A stretch of DNA of 64,000 nt, taken from NCBI RefSeq assembly GCF_002078875.1, contig NC_034421.1:11790542-11854541 (forward strand), read 5' to 3'. This DNA is from Numida meleagris. Taxonomy: Eukaryota; Chordata; Aves; Galliformes; Numididae. The notes beneath the pieces are model-generated. The model was not told the DNA's origin. It ran no database searches and saw only the letters and a list, made by a program, of their open reading frames with translations. The position numbers were made by a program, and so were the translations under genes. The first letter of the stretch is position 1; every line of letters starts with the position of its first letter. Positions 24,585 to 36,520 of this stretch are shown here, one piece after another.

Positions 24585-27431
24585 AATCACTTCCAAAAGC
24601 TTAAGCATTATTGAAAAAGCAATCCATAATCAGCCTTCAAATACAGAAAGGATCCCAGAGCCATGGGTCTCTGGCACTTGGGAGAGAACTGTGGGGTAAT
24701 TCACTGCATACACGGCCTCTTCCCTACCGATCTGTATGCGCAAACAGGGAAAAGCAGCAAGTTGTAATTGAAGAAGGAAAAAAAAAAAGAATCATCTAAA
24801 ATGACAAATATATTACTGCAGCTAAGATCTTACAGTCATTTGAAACAACGTGAAGAATTATTTGGGAACTGAAAGGATAAACTCAAAAAGCCCTTCACCG
24901 GAAATCCTAAGTCTGATGCTCTCTTGTGAGGTAATTTTCTCCACGTTTGGGGTTTTGCACACATTGCAAGCACATCCTCAGTGTCGCTCTCAGGAACGTG
25001 CCAGAAAGCCACAGCCACAACCTGCTTTGGGATCTCTGCTCTTTTAAAAGTCACAGAACTGCTTTACTTTCCAGTCAGGGAGTCTAACGTACAGCTCAAT
25101 GGATAAGCAGAAAGACAAGGACAGCTGAAAAGGTCAGTTAAGTGCTCACTGCAGTAATTAAGACTTACACCTCATGAATTACTGATAGACTTTCTTTGTC
25201 TGCATCTTGAAACCATGCAAACCCTTTGGTGTGAATAATGTCAAAACTATGGAAAAAAAAACATTTCAAAAAATCCATGCTAATGAAGGGAAGGACGCAG
25301 TTATGTGCTGACTGCAGAGCTACCTACTCCAGCCTGGGAGCATCCCCTGCCCAAGAGAAATGATTCAGGCACTGGAGTTCTCTTATTGCATGCACTACCC
25401 AGAACAGTTTGTCCACTGAAATCTCAGCTAGGCCACACAGACGGAGCTCATTTTCAACTTTCACAGAACATCTCCTTACTACAATTTATTTTCAGTACTA
25501 CAGATCTTGTAACAAAGATGACAGCCAAGCACATGCTACACAGAAAAAAACAACACCTCAGGAGAGACATGAAGAAGCTGGACGGGTAAACTTGTGCATA
25601 TATCAATAGATGTGATGCTTACACATCTGAACCATGCACCATTAAGAAGTTTTAATAAGCAACTGTAGCTGTGGGCTACGACCGGTCTCAGTATTTGTCA
25701 CAGTGTGCTCATAAAAGACCAGGCTCCTAAGAGCAACACTCTAGGTCATTTTTGCCATCACTTCTTCAACATAAGATGACAAAAATGTGTTACCATAGAA
25801 ATATAAAGGTCTATTCTAAATGAAGTAGTGGTCTAGAAAGCTCCCTTCGCAAGAGTATGTGTTTTTAAACATCCCTTAGACAGTGTTCCATCAGGTTAAC
25901 ATAGAATATACTGGCATTCCAATTTATGGAGGTGCTTTAACTGACGGTGTATGAAGGTACGCATGCAAATACATCCTTCTGATATTAAATATGAATTGCT
26001 AAGATCAGAAGTAAATCAAGGAAAATATTAACATAGCATTTCTGTGTTTCTCAACTCTTTTAAAATCAGATTATGCTTTTTGTTAGAGATACAAAATATA
26101 CCTTTAAGCCACTGGATGCAACAAGCCGTGTTGTGTTGCTTAAAGAGTTTGGGTTTATGTTTTTTTGTTGTTGTTGTGATGTTTGAATATAAAACAAAAA
26201 AGTGAGAGACAGAACATGTCACTTCTAATTAGAGTGATGTGGGGCCCCAAATTTCAAACCTGTTTCTTCCAAGAACTGAGGGAAAGTTCAGGGATGGAGT
26301 CTTTCATACTGAGGGTGCCCTACAACATTACAACAACTGCAATCACATAAATTCCAGCCTCAGAATGAGCAAATTAGGAATGGTTCTCCTCTCCTATGCC
26401 TACTATAAATACTTCTACCTCTTGTGAAGACATGACGTTATTTGCATTGATGAGTCTCGACTTAAGAATGAGAACAAGGTAACAGAATTTCAACAAAGCC
26501 CATTCCCAGAAGGAACAGACGTTTGTCAACCAGCAATGCTATACGTTAGCAATTGTTCTAGATTCCCAGTACATTGTTTTAAAACTCCTATGGACACATA
26601 AGAGCACATGCACCTATCTAGAACGGAGATAACTGGTATCACAGATACCAAATGAGGAAAAAAAATGCTGATGCAATAGTCATTTACACAGATAAAAAGT
26701 TTAAATTAGAAGATGAAATCTATGATACCCTCTACTCTCAGCTGAGGAGGGTAACAGCCTCCCTCTATCCCAGGGTTTGTTTTTGTTTTTTTCATTATAA
26801 GTGGATTGCAAAGGTTTTGGACATTAGATCTTCTAAAAAAAAAGCATCTGTTTAATTGTCACAGTTCTGGAACTGTTCCAACTCCTTAGCACTCCTAACA
26901 AGCATCCCACTCAAATGCCAAGCCTCCAAACAAAACTTTTCTTATGCTCTGGCCCATAAAACTGATGAATTGCAATCCACATCTTTTTTTAATGTTGCAG
27001 CAAATCTGACACTGGTTCAGCATTTGCAGTTCCAGACTGTGGTGGAGACAACACAGTTGACCAGCAATAGTAACTCAATCGAATTTCCAGAATATAGCAC
27101 CAGTTACTCAGGACAAGCCAAGGAAAGAGAAAACATATAAATCAATCTATATCCTCACCCAAGTTTACCTACTACATTGACCTCTTATAAACCTGGCAGG
27201 CCCAGAAGAGGTATGAAATAGCACATTCATTGCTCCAGTGTGTACTGGTCTCATGTCACTTCTTGGTTTATTGACCTCACTTTCACCAGATTATTTTTTA
27301 TTATACTTTTTTCTTAATTTCAAGGCTTTTCTTTTGTTTTAATCTGACACATACTAGAGACTTGAGTTTATTAGCTCAGGGTTTCAATTAGTTATGGCCT
27401 TTCTCACACAATGATTTTACTTCTTTTGCAG

Positions 27432-27492
27432 ATGATGACTCAGATGAACTGGAGTACAATCTCTGGCCCAGCCCAATCTTCACAAACATGAG
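27432..27492 (+). other. weak candidate 61-bp exon, plus strand
   Basis: A strong acceptor (TTTTACTTCTTTTGCAG) precedes 61 bp followed by GTAGTA. In the open frame it reads DDSDELEYNLWPSPIFTNM. Entry would be in phase 1 and exit in phase 2, so skipping it would shift the frame. The donor is moderate. It lies on the opposite strand to the best candidate at 4779-4826, and no other plus-strand candidate joins it in phase. No family is recognised and it may be a pseudoexon. Confidence 0.12.
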
Positions 27493-28481
27493 GTAGTAGA
27501 CTCAAAGATACAATTACGCCTATTACATTAATGCAAACATTGTCATGGAATGTGCACTTGCCACCTGATGGAAAGCACAGCAATAACAGCGAAGTAGCAA
27601 GATCCCAGCCTGCAGCAAGTGAGGATTTACTCAAACACAACAGTTGTAGGCACAAAAATGAAGGAAAGAAGCTGCTTACTTTCAGAAAGCCTCAGGTAGG
27701 CAGAGATCACCAGCAAGTTCCCCTCACCTCCAGTGCCAACCCTTACATGAGGCCTGGGAAGAGGTGGATCCTGGCTCCACCCCTTCCAGTCACTCAGATG
27801 CATTGCGTGCACCTGAGCTCCCCTGGGCTGGCCCTGCCTTCCCACCAGGTGCTCCATCACTGCTTCAAGCCCTGACTTGCATTTCTGCTACAGCACTATA
27901 CTTGTTTTTAGAACATCATTTCAATTATTGTCTGCTCAGATGCTAGGTCACCCTCTGAAATGGATACGTTTTTTTCCAAAAAAATAAGACTTACGCAGAA
28001 GACTGGATTTAAAATTTTAGTTTAGTAGGGGCGAAGCACTACTCCACAACCAGAAGAGACTTCTTTCTAGAAAGGTTAAATAACTTTCTGTTTACGTGCA
28101 CTCGGTCTTTAACAGAACTCAAAAATGTGAATGATCGCATCAATATGAACGTGGGTTGGGAGAAGGAATGGAGCTGAGTGGGAGATGTGGGGAGAAGAAA
28201 GGGGAGAGAAATAAATGAAATAAGTATAGAATCCTGACAAATTGCATAAACAAGACTAAGTACTGCCCATAACAATGAAACAAAGAAGCACGCTTTCCAG
28301 TTTATATTAATTGGCATGGCAATTAATAAGACATATAGCACATGGTAGAATCAGTTCTGCCATGTGTTAACTGCACCCAGGTGGAGACAGGGCATGGTTG
28401 CCACGTTCATCAGCATTAAAATTGCTATTTCCTGCCAACTTTTATTTTATTAGGTTCCGTTAGTTACTATGATGAAATAAA

Positions 28482-28499
28482 ATATATATATATATATAT
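28482..28499. repeat. (AT)9 microsatellite
   Basis: Nine uninterrupted AT dinucleotides, flanked by AAATAA and CACT. It is a likely length-polymorphic site. Confidence 0.85.
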
Positions 28500-31400
28500 C
28501 ACTATTTTTATTTAAAATATCTCATCAAAAACTCCAAATAACAAGAACACCTAGTGCTGAAATCTGTAGCTAACCTTCAGGGTAATTAATATTCTATGTT
28601 GAGTTTATAAATTGATTTTCATAATTATGTACAAATGAATACATTTGTTACAAATGCTGCATATAATTCAGAAATACTGTTAGAGGTTATACTATGAGCG
28701 ACAGACGTACAGAGTAGCTTCTCTGAAGGGTATTTAAGGTCAGAGAGAAAAAAAGTGTGATGAATTTTAATTTCAGATCAAGATCACAATGCTAAAAAGG
28801 AAATCTTGTTTCTCTTTTTAATCCTTAAATAATATCAGGTATTTGAATATCAGCTTTTTTTTTTTCCCCTATCTTCTAATATCCATATAACTATGCTGAT
28901 AATGCCTCCAGCCAAAGGCAACCACTATTTCCAGTACAATTAGTCACCGTATTTTGTAAACAGTAGTCTGAATCCTTTCCAGTACCCAAACCATTTGGCT
29001 CAAAATTCCTATCTGCCCTCTCCTTGCCTGTTGGTGAGCTACATGAAAATGATTGGTGTCCACCTTCAAGAAGGTCAAGAGTAAGGATGACAGCTGCAGG
29101 ATGTAACGCTGCACAGGTCAGCATGGAACCTATGTTACAGCTATACAGAGCCCGCCTGTCATCATTATGAACCACTTCTCTTCTACAACCCTTACTTCAG
29201 GAATTAGGTGTGCAAATATATGTATGTGTGCATATTTATTTATATATGTTCTACGGTAAATCTGCCTTTCCATTTCATGATAGCTGCGTCACTTCAGTAA
29301 CACTAGCTACCTGGAGACAGATTTATTCAGATTTTAACGGCAGCCTCCCTGTCTCAGGAATCATCAGGCAGTTGCTTTCCCTTTTGCATTTATTATGTGA
29401 TAGCAAGAGCTTCCCATAAAACTCCCTCAGAACACGAGCAAAACAAACCTCTGAGAAAGCACAAGAGAGGTGATTTAGTTTCACGAGTGAAGAACTTCCC
29501 ACTTAATGAGTCACGCACCACTCACAGAGACTCACCATAGAATTTTTACTTCTACAAACAGCAAATAAGACATCTTAAATGCACTGCATCTTCTCTTCAA
29601 AAGCAGTTATGTTCAGTAACACCTACACATACAGAATAAATTAGCTTTCTTATTCAATAGTGTCAACAAGAGAAAGCCCGTGAGAAAAACTGAGAAAAAT
29701 TAATGCTAGCCTCTGCCAAAATACTTATTAAATACACTTTCTTACCAATGCTTCCCTTGCTGATATGCTGTTTGGCACCATACAAAATAAGGAGCAACAT
29801 ATAATCTCTAATAAGATAATTCTGCTACTTAGTAATTATTTAAAAAATACCCTTAATTTTTACACTCATTGAAGTAACATTCAATAATACTGAATAAAGG
29901 GGAGAAATATATTATCTCCTAAACTTTTTTTTTTTTTAATCTGCACAAAGCATGCTGTTGAATACCTTCGAAGAATTTCAACTGAGGTCAAAAAGGTGAC
30001 TGCAGTGACCTATTTAACTGCTGACCACTCCATTAAGAATGTCAATAAAAGTACCTGATAGCGTCAGCTGTGATACCCTTTTTTTTCTGTAGTACCCATC
30101 TGCCTATTGCCAGCTGGAGAGAAAACCTCAACTCATTTCATACCTGCAACTGAAGAGCTGTCATCTGGTAACAAATTTTTATTGCTACCATGAGTGTATT
30201 TGAATTCAAAGGAATGACGAGGAAGTACAAAATTCCATATTCTGTAATCCCACAAGCCATGCAATTCTCCTTCTTAAATTACTATTGAATATCTACATAG
30301 GTTTCTCTGCTGTTCCTGTTTTAATGTAACACTATGAACAAATCCCCTTAGTGAACAGGGTCATGAGAAGATTTACAGTTCTTTTTCTCAGGTAAAGTTA
30401 TTTTACCCAACGTATCTATTCAGATCTGTTTTGCTCAGAACATTATTCTTAAAGACAACTTAGCAAATTCTTCAGCATCAGACAGAGGTCACACTGAGCA
30501 CCGCAGTGATGACAAGGTGTCCTGCATGACCTTAATCAGAAGTTTAAGTGCAGGACAGAAGTGGGAGTTGAACCTAGAGATACTAGCATAGCTGCCTGAT
30601 TTTGGTTTTGGTTTTTTTTAATGTCAAGGAGACTAATTTTATTGCTTGGGTATGTTTCTTTGCCATCTTGACAGCTGAGTCTTCTGGGCTGCATTGAGTG
30701 AGGAAGAGGACTGGAGAAATATACTGAGACAAAGCAGCATCACCAGAATCCAAATGCATTACCTGAGATAGTACTAGGCCCCCTGTGGTGACAACATCAT
30801 TAAAGTGAATAGTATACGAATTTTTATAGATATGTCAAGAATATAGCATGTAACTGAATATAGGATTCATTCATCTTAAATCAAAGCACCATGGTCAACA
30901 ACACTAGCTTTCATGTGCCTTATACTTTTTTTTTTTTAAACATACCAAGCCCCAGCTTTCTTCTTCTGTCATCCGTGATGTCTCATGTATACACATAGAG
31001 CTTTACCACATAACTCACTTAACTAGAATTCTCAGTTTAACTCATCTGAAATCCCTGTGCGCAAGCAGTATGTTAGTAAAGTGTCTTGTTTTGCTAAAGC
31101 ATTTCTTCTGAATATTTGGCTCCTAGTTTTGCAGTTATAGACAAAATGTCTAATAACGCAATTCTTCCCAAATATACACAAGCACATAACCAAACTGAAT
31201 AGCTTTCAACATTATAAACTCAAATTACTTGATACTCCAACTTCTTTGTTTGTAAATAAAACAAGTTACAGAGCGAGAGCTAATTCTGGCACCATATCAA
31301 CACTATTAAACAACTATTTCATTAGAGTTCAGAAAGCAGCCAAAAATAACCTGACCTGTATCTAAATTAAACTTATTTTGTTGAGAACAACATTGAAGTG

Positions 31401-32044
31401 ATTTTAAAGTATCCAGATAGCTAAACAATATTAAAAAGCAGAATTTAACAAGCTAGGCAGAGATAATGAGGAAACACAGGAAGACCAAACTTGAATACCC
31501 TTATTCTGTGGTTACAGAGAAGCAATAATTGAAAGAGTGGATGAAATCATTGACCAGCAGTCAGTTTCAAGAATGTCAAAAGTGGAAAAAGAACTCTTTG
31601 GGCAACCACAAACATCACTATAATGAAGAGAGAAGCAGGGTCTCACAGCTCTCACACGATACACAAGTATGCTAATACCTCGGAAGCAAGCCTTATTGAG
31701 GAACGCAGGTGGGTATCAAGTAGGTAAGAAGGGACAAAGGGACGCTGTCAAAATTGCTGGGAGAAAAAAAGCTTCCATGCAAAATGAATCACAAAACTGG
31801 ACCAGAATAAAGCACTATTCAGGAGTAAAATTCAAGAAGAGATAGCTGAATCTTAATCAACTAAATCCACCAGCGGGGACAATGCAAAACGTGATGCCGT
31901 TCTGCTCCGAGTGTAAAAGCAGGATTTTAAATGAAAGATTGTCTATTCAACTTGAATACAGATGTCTTAGTAACTAAATCCTTTGAATTGCATCAACAGC
32001 TGATCACCGGCAAGAGTAATTTAAGGGCAGAGAGATATCCATCA

Positions 32045-32145
32045 TTATATATAAATACAAATATTATACCATATTATAAATACTATTCATAAATATTATG
32101 TTATATATAAATATATATTTTAATGTATGGGAAATATATATGTTA
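32045..32145. repeat. AT-only low-complexity stretch
   Basis: About 100 bp made almost wholly of A and T, with TATATAAATA-like units repeated irregularly (for example ATATTATACCATATTATAAA and ATATATAAATATATATTTT). It is a degenerate AT microsatellite. Confidence 0.75.
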
Positions 32146-34607
32146 AACAATAGGTAAGATTCTGTGATTATTAAAGAACTAACAAAAAGTCATTTAACAA
32201 GAAAAGAGAAAAACTGAGCAATATGGAGATGAGAGAGATCTGCTCTGACCATTTCAAGCACTTCTGCCAGCTTATTATATAAAAAAGACTGAAAAACATT
32301 TTGGGAACAGCTTTTCTGCTATAGAATCAGCATCTCTGGTGCTTTCAGTAATGTGCAAGGGTAACAGTGTTAATATCGCTAAAGCTCTCCCTAGTCATGT
32401 GTCAGAATTGATAATCCTGATGTTCGTGAATTTATATGAAACAAACGGGAGAAGGAAAAAGAAATGCTCGAAAACGCTATCCAAAGGGAAGGGAAGAATT
32501 TCTGCAGCTGGTAATGGATTCAGTAGTACATTTCTTTCTGCACTCTATCTTCAGAGGGGTGGAAGAAAGCCAGTGAAGAAGCTTTTTTAAACTGATAACA
32601 AATGAATCATTTTATCTTGAAATTGCATAAACATAAATGTAAATTTATCAACGCCTTCAGACAACCATAAAGCTGACAAAGTGGCTCTTAGAAGTCAAAA
32701 GATGTCACAACTGCTAAGAAACCCTTTCTTACACTGGCTGTAACCCTTGCTATTTCTCAAAACCAACATGAGAAGAAACCGTAGAGATTTTTATCCGTTC
32801 AGTGAAAAAGCCATGGTCGAGATGTAAGAGTACAGCAGTCACACTAATCAATAGGTTACTTGTTCAATAGAGGGCATACATTACTTTTACTTCAAAGAAA
32901 TCCACTGGAAGTTAAGTTCTGCCACCGTCTTCGGCCAGCTCTTTCTCGACCAAGCTTTTGTTAGTCCTTCCTTCCACAGCGTAATGAGACTAGGCCTTCT
33001 TGATGACTAAGGGAGGCTTTTTTTTTTTTAAAGGAAAAAGGAACTGTCACCTGACATAAAACAGCACTAAAGCATAAAGCAATAGTGTAAAAGTTGTAAC
33101 AGAAGCAAAATGCAATGGGAAGAATAAGAATGTAAGTGCAGTCCATGTTTCTTTAAGGAGTAAACCATGTCATTCCATTTCCTGACAGACCAGGAAAAAC
33201 TGTGCAGGTCGACAGAAAAGGGCAGAGAGAAAACCAGTGCAGCTCTACAGCAAAAGGGCCCAGCATGGACAAAAAGATCCATTTCATTTTAAGCTAGATG
33301 AAAATAAGTAGAGACTCTTGCACCACCTCCCATTGCTTTCCCACTTCTCCCCCTCCTCCGTGAAGGAATACACACATCTGAGCCCTTTGTAAGAACTTTA
33401 GAGATTTTGGCTGGGTTTTTTTTTTCTACCAAATCAGATTTTGATGCGCCAGATCTTTGTTGCTGGTTGAAACACTCCAACATGAACATTAAAGGTAGCT
33501 GCAACACCATGTTAATGTAACGAAGCTAAGAAGAAAAAAGGAGAAAAAAACCCGAAACCACACAACGAAACACCTTCCATGGATTGAGGAAAAGTCTTCA
33601 GTCAGTTCTAAGCCTTGAAGCAGTCAGAGCACCCAGAAAGACAAGAAGTCAAATCAGCAGCATTACAAGTAACAGCATCTTCATAGACCACAGTCCATCA
33701 GCCAAGCCGGACTCTGAGCTGAGCCTTACCCTTAAGCACACAGGAAGGACAAGGTGGGGAAGCAGAATGCAACGCCACGTTTTCTCTCTCATCTGGAAGG
33801 ACAGAAGAATAGTACTATGCAGATTCATCAGAGAACTACTGGTTCCTACTAGGTATTTACTTAGAGCAGAGCTCCCTTGGTGTTTCTGGATGCACAGACA
33901 GTAGATGCTGCAAACACATGGAATTATAAGGATCTACATCAGCACGAAATTTGCGTGAGTTTCTGAATAAATTCAATTAGAGCTCAGGGCAGCCAAAGAG
34001 TCAAGGACTTTGCAATGTTACTGTGAATGTTTTAGGCTTACATTTATTAAAAAAAAAAATCAACTTACTGCAAAAAAACAAGAGTTAACAAATCAGCAGA
34101 GAAGTACCTAGAGGTAGATCGATCTCATGTGTGATTATCTGGTAGCAGAAAGGGGCAATGCCTACACTTACTACAATTCTTTCAAAAAACAAGCTCAGAT
34201 GGGCTACAGAAAGGGGATAAGATGCATACAGAAAAGACAGAGGAAGAGCAAAGGTTAGAAGTGAATATATGATCACGTTAGAGTTTGTTTGAAATTAATG
34301 AAGGGCTCTAATACACACAGGAAGAAGGGTCTGGCAATCTGCTCAGGCACTATCGTCACCCTTTTCTTCAGACTCTTCTAGCACCTTCACCATTTTTGAC
34401 CTTTTGATTCTCTCAGCTTCAGGATTAGCCCCCGTGAGAATTCAAGTCCTTACAACAGGCCAGGAATTGCACGGTTTGAAAGCACAGGGGGGACCGTCTC
34501 CCTTTGAGCAGTGCTAAAACAGACCTGTCCAAGGCCTAGTGTAATCAGGACTTGCAAATCCTTGATTACAGTCAGCCATGACCACCAGCAATGCTTTTTT
34601 TTCCTTT

Positions 34608-34708
34608 CCCAAGTGGAGGATGTGGCATTGCTCTTGTTTAATGCCATGCAGTTGGACTCAGCCCATTGGTCCAGGCTAGCAAGATCGCTCTGCAAAGCCT
34701 TCCTATAG
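34608..34708 (-). mobile_element. CR1 ORF2 fragment (short)
   Basis: Translated on the minus strand, the segment gives KALQSDLASLDQWAESNCMA followed by a stretch that loses its similarity. This corresponds to the conserved CR1 ORF2 region just after the reverse-transcriptase core, where a leucine-rich LDxLxxWA motif precedes an FN-K segment. Nothing else of ORF2 is seen on either side: the next 160 bp (34440-34607) show no clear CR1 pattern. It is a short, internally truncated or eroded remnant with no function. The boundaries are approximate. Confidence 0.65.
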
Positions 34709-36499
34709 TGACACATTACTTCTGTTCAAAGCAAGCTAAAACAGAAAGTAAACATTCCAATTCTTACTCTTAAAAAGCAAATATTGAGATGAACAGGACA
34801 ATGCCCCATAGCAAACACTGACTGCACTTACTGTATGTCTTCTCAATATTACTTTGCTTAAATTTATTCTTGCTTTCTAGTTTTACTGTCTTCTCTGATT
34901 TCCTTCTATCATTTCTTACTGGAACTCTGTTGTAACTGCAGAATCTTGAACCAACGTTTTGCTGTTGATTGCTCATTGTGTCCTCTGTTTCTGACCTGCA
35001 TGTCTTCCCACCGCAAAATCAATGCAGTACTTGAATTTAAAATAAAAAGTGAGTGATAACGGTGCTTTATTCTGTAGCTAATAACAATGCCATAGTATTT
35101 TTTTATGCCCAATAATATATAAGAAATCACCAGCTATAATAGCAAGACAAAACTGCAGTACAGTTCTCAGCAATAAACCTAAAAAGACAGAAGTGCTATA
35201 CACATTAGGGGCACCCCATCACTGACTTTACTATCTATGATACTGAATTTAATCTGTGTCAAGTTCACGAACGCTACAAATTGGTTTGAACACGGTATAC
35301 ATCATCTACCAATTTACCAATATTTCTATGGAAGAGCAGCAGAAAAAAAAACAGCTTGAACCCAAGAATCTTTAAAAGAAGCATGCCACAGAAACAACAT
35401 TGAGCATGAATTCAAAGAGCAAAGGATTAGGGAGAATAACAATCCTCCACTGTACATGTACAATTCCATTGCTAAAAGATACGAAAATGTGGAACTGGTT
35501 TTGCATAAGGCAATGGGGCAAAAGTACGAGCCAGCTATGGCCAAGAAGGTGGATCACTGGGCACAGAAAAGGGGGAAAAAACATGAACTGGAACTCAAGA
35601 GGACTTACAGACCTGGCAAAATAATTACTAAAATTTCCAAAACTACCCCAGTGACTAAACTTATTTGTATGTCAGTCTAGCTGCACTCGTCTATCCATGT
35701 ATGTATCCAAGTATTTAATGAACTAATTATCTTTCTTTGTATTTTTCATATGTATCTCACATTGCCGATACAACGTACAAAAAGTCAGATTAGTACCTAT
35801 ACTCTCATTTTGCGTCAAAAGTAACACTTGAAGAGCAATTAAAATGCAATTAAATAACAGGACCTGTTTTCTTTATACAGCAGTATATTTAGCACTGGGT
35901 AAATTATCTGTCATTTTACAGTAAATTTTCAATGTGCTGACATATAACCCAGACTGTTCCAGCAAGGTATTTGTCTTACAAACTAGATACAAGGTTGAAA
36001 TACTGTCTCCTCAATACAAAAGTTGTAGAAATAGTCTGCAAGTAGTTAATTCAATGCAGATGGAGTCTCTAGACATAAAACTGTGTTAATAATTACAGGA
36101 AAAAGTAGATATAGTTGCATTTACACAAATACCACATTTGACCATCTGCTAGAACTGTCTTAGGGTAGGACGTTGGCAGATATTGCATAATCATCTGCAT
36201 ATGACAGATAATTTTAGCCCAATCTAAATAAAAAAGCGTGTTCCAATACATCTGAAGAAGTATTTGCAGTCTTACCAAATACCCAAAGTGCTATTTAGTA
36301 TTAATTCTAAATTTTATAAAAACCTATTGTGCTACAAACAGAGTAAAGCAAAACGCAGGTAGTGCCGCCCAGAATCTTTTATTTATTTTACTCCCCGAAG
36401 TCTTTTAAACAAAGTGCTTTAGCAGTTAAATCATAAAATGCACTTTTAGTTCTGTTTGCGCAAGGACTATTTGTTTGCATAGCTTATTGCTCTGGCAAG

Positions 36500-36520
36500 A
36501 AAGATATTCGGAATATCTTT
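36500..36520. repeat. 10-bp perfect palindrome around one base
   Basis: AAAGATATTC and GAATATCTTT are exact reverse complements separated by one G. With a single-base centre it cannot form a normal hairpin loop without opening pairs, so it is better seen as a dyad-symmetric site than a structured RNA. No factor can be named. Confidence 0.7.

Larger units (their letters stand above)
23423..34607. other. mostly AT-rich non-coding stretch
   Basis: No recognised gene. It includes a 17-base T tract at 24568-24584, a (TTG)n run near 26167-26178, a plus-strand splice-like candidate at 27432-27492, a GC-richer patch at about 27690-27870, a (TA)n run at 28482-28499 and an AT-only stretch at 32045-32145. 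Purine-rich sequence at about 23998-24060 is simple-sequence-like. Open frames up to 114 codons are present on both strands with no recognised family. Confidence 0.6.

Noticed and set aside
35400..35680. Overlapping plus-strand frames with a lysine-rich product
   Set aside because: Considered as a processed ribosomal-protein-like copy, but no parental sequence could be recognised and no poly-A tail follows.
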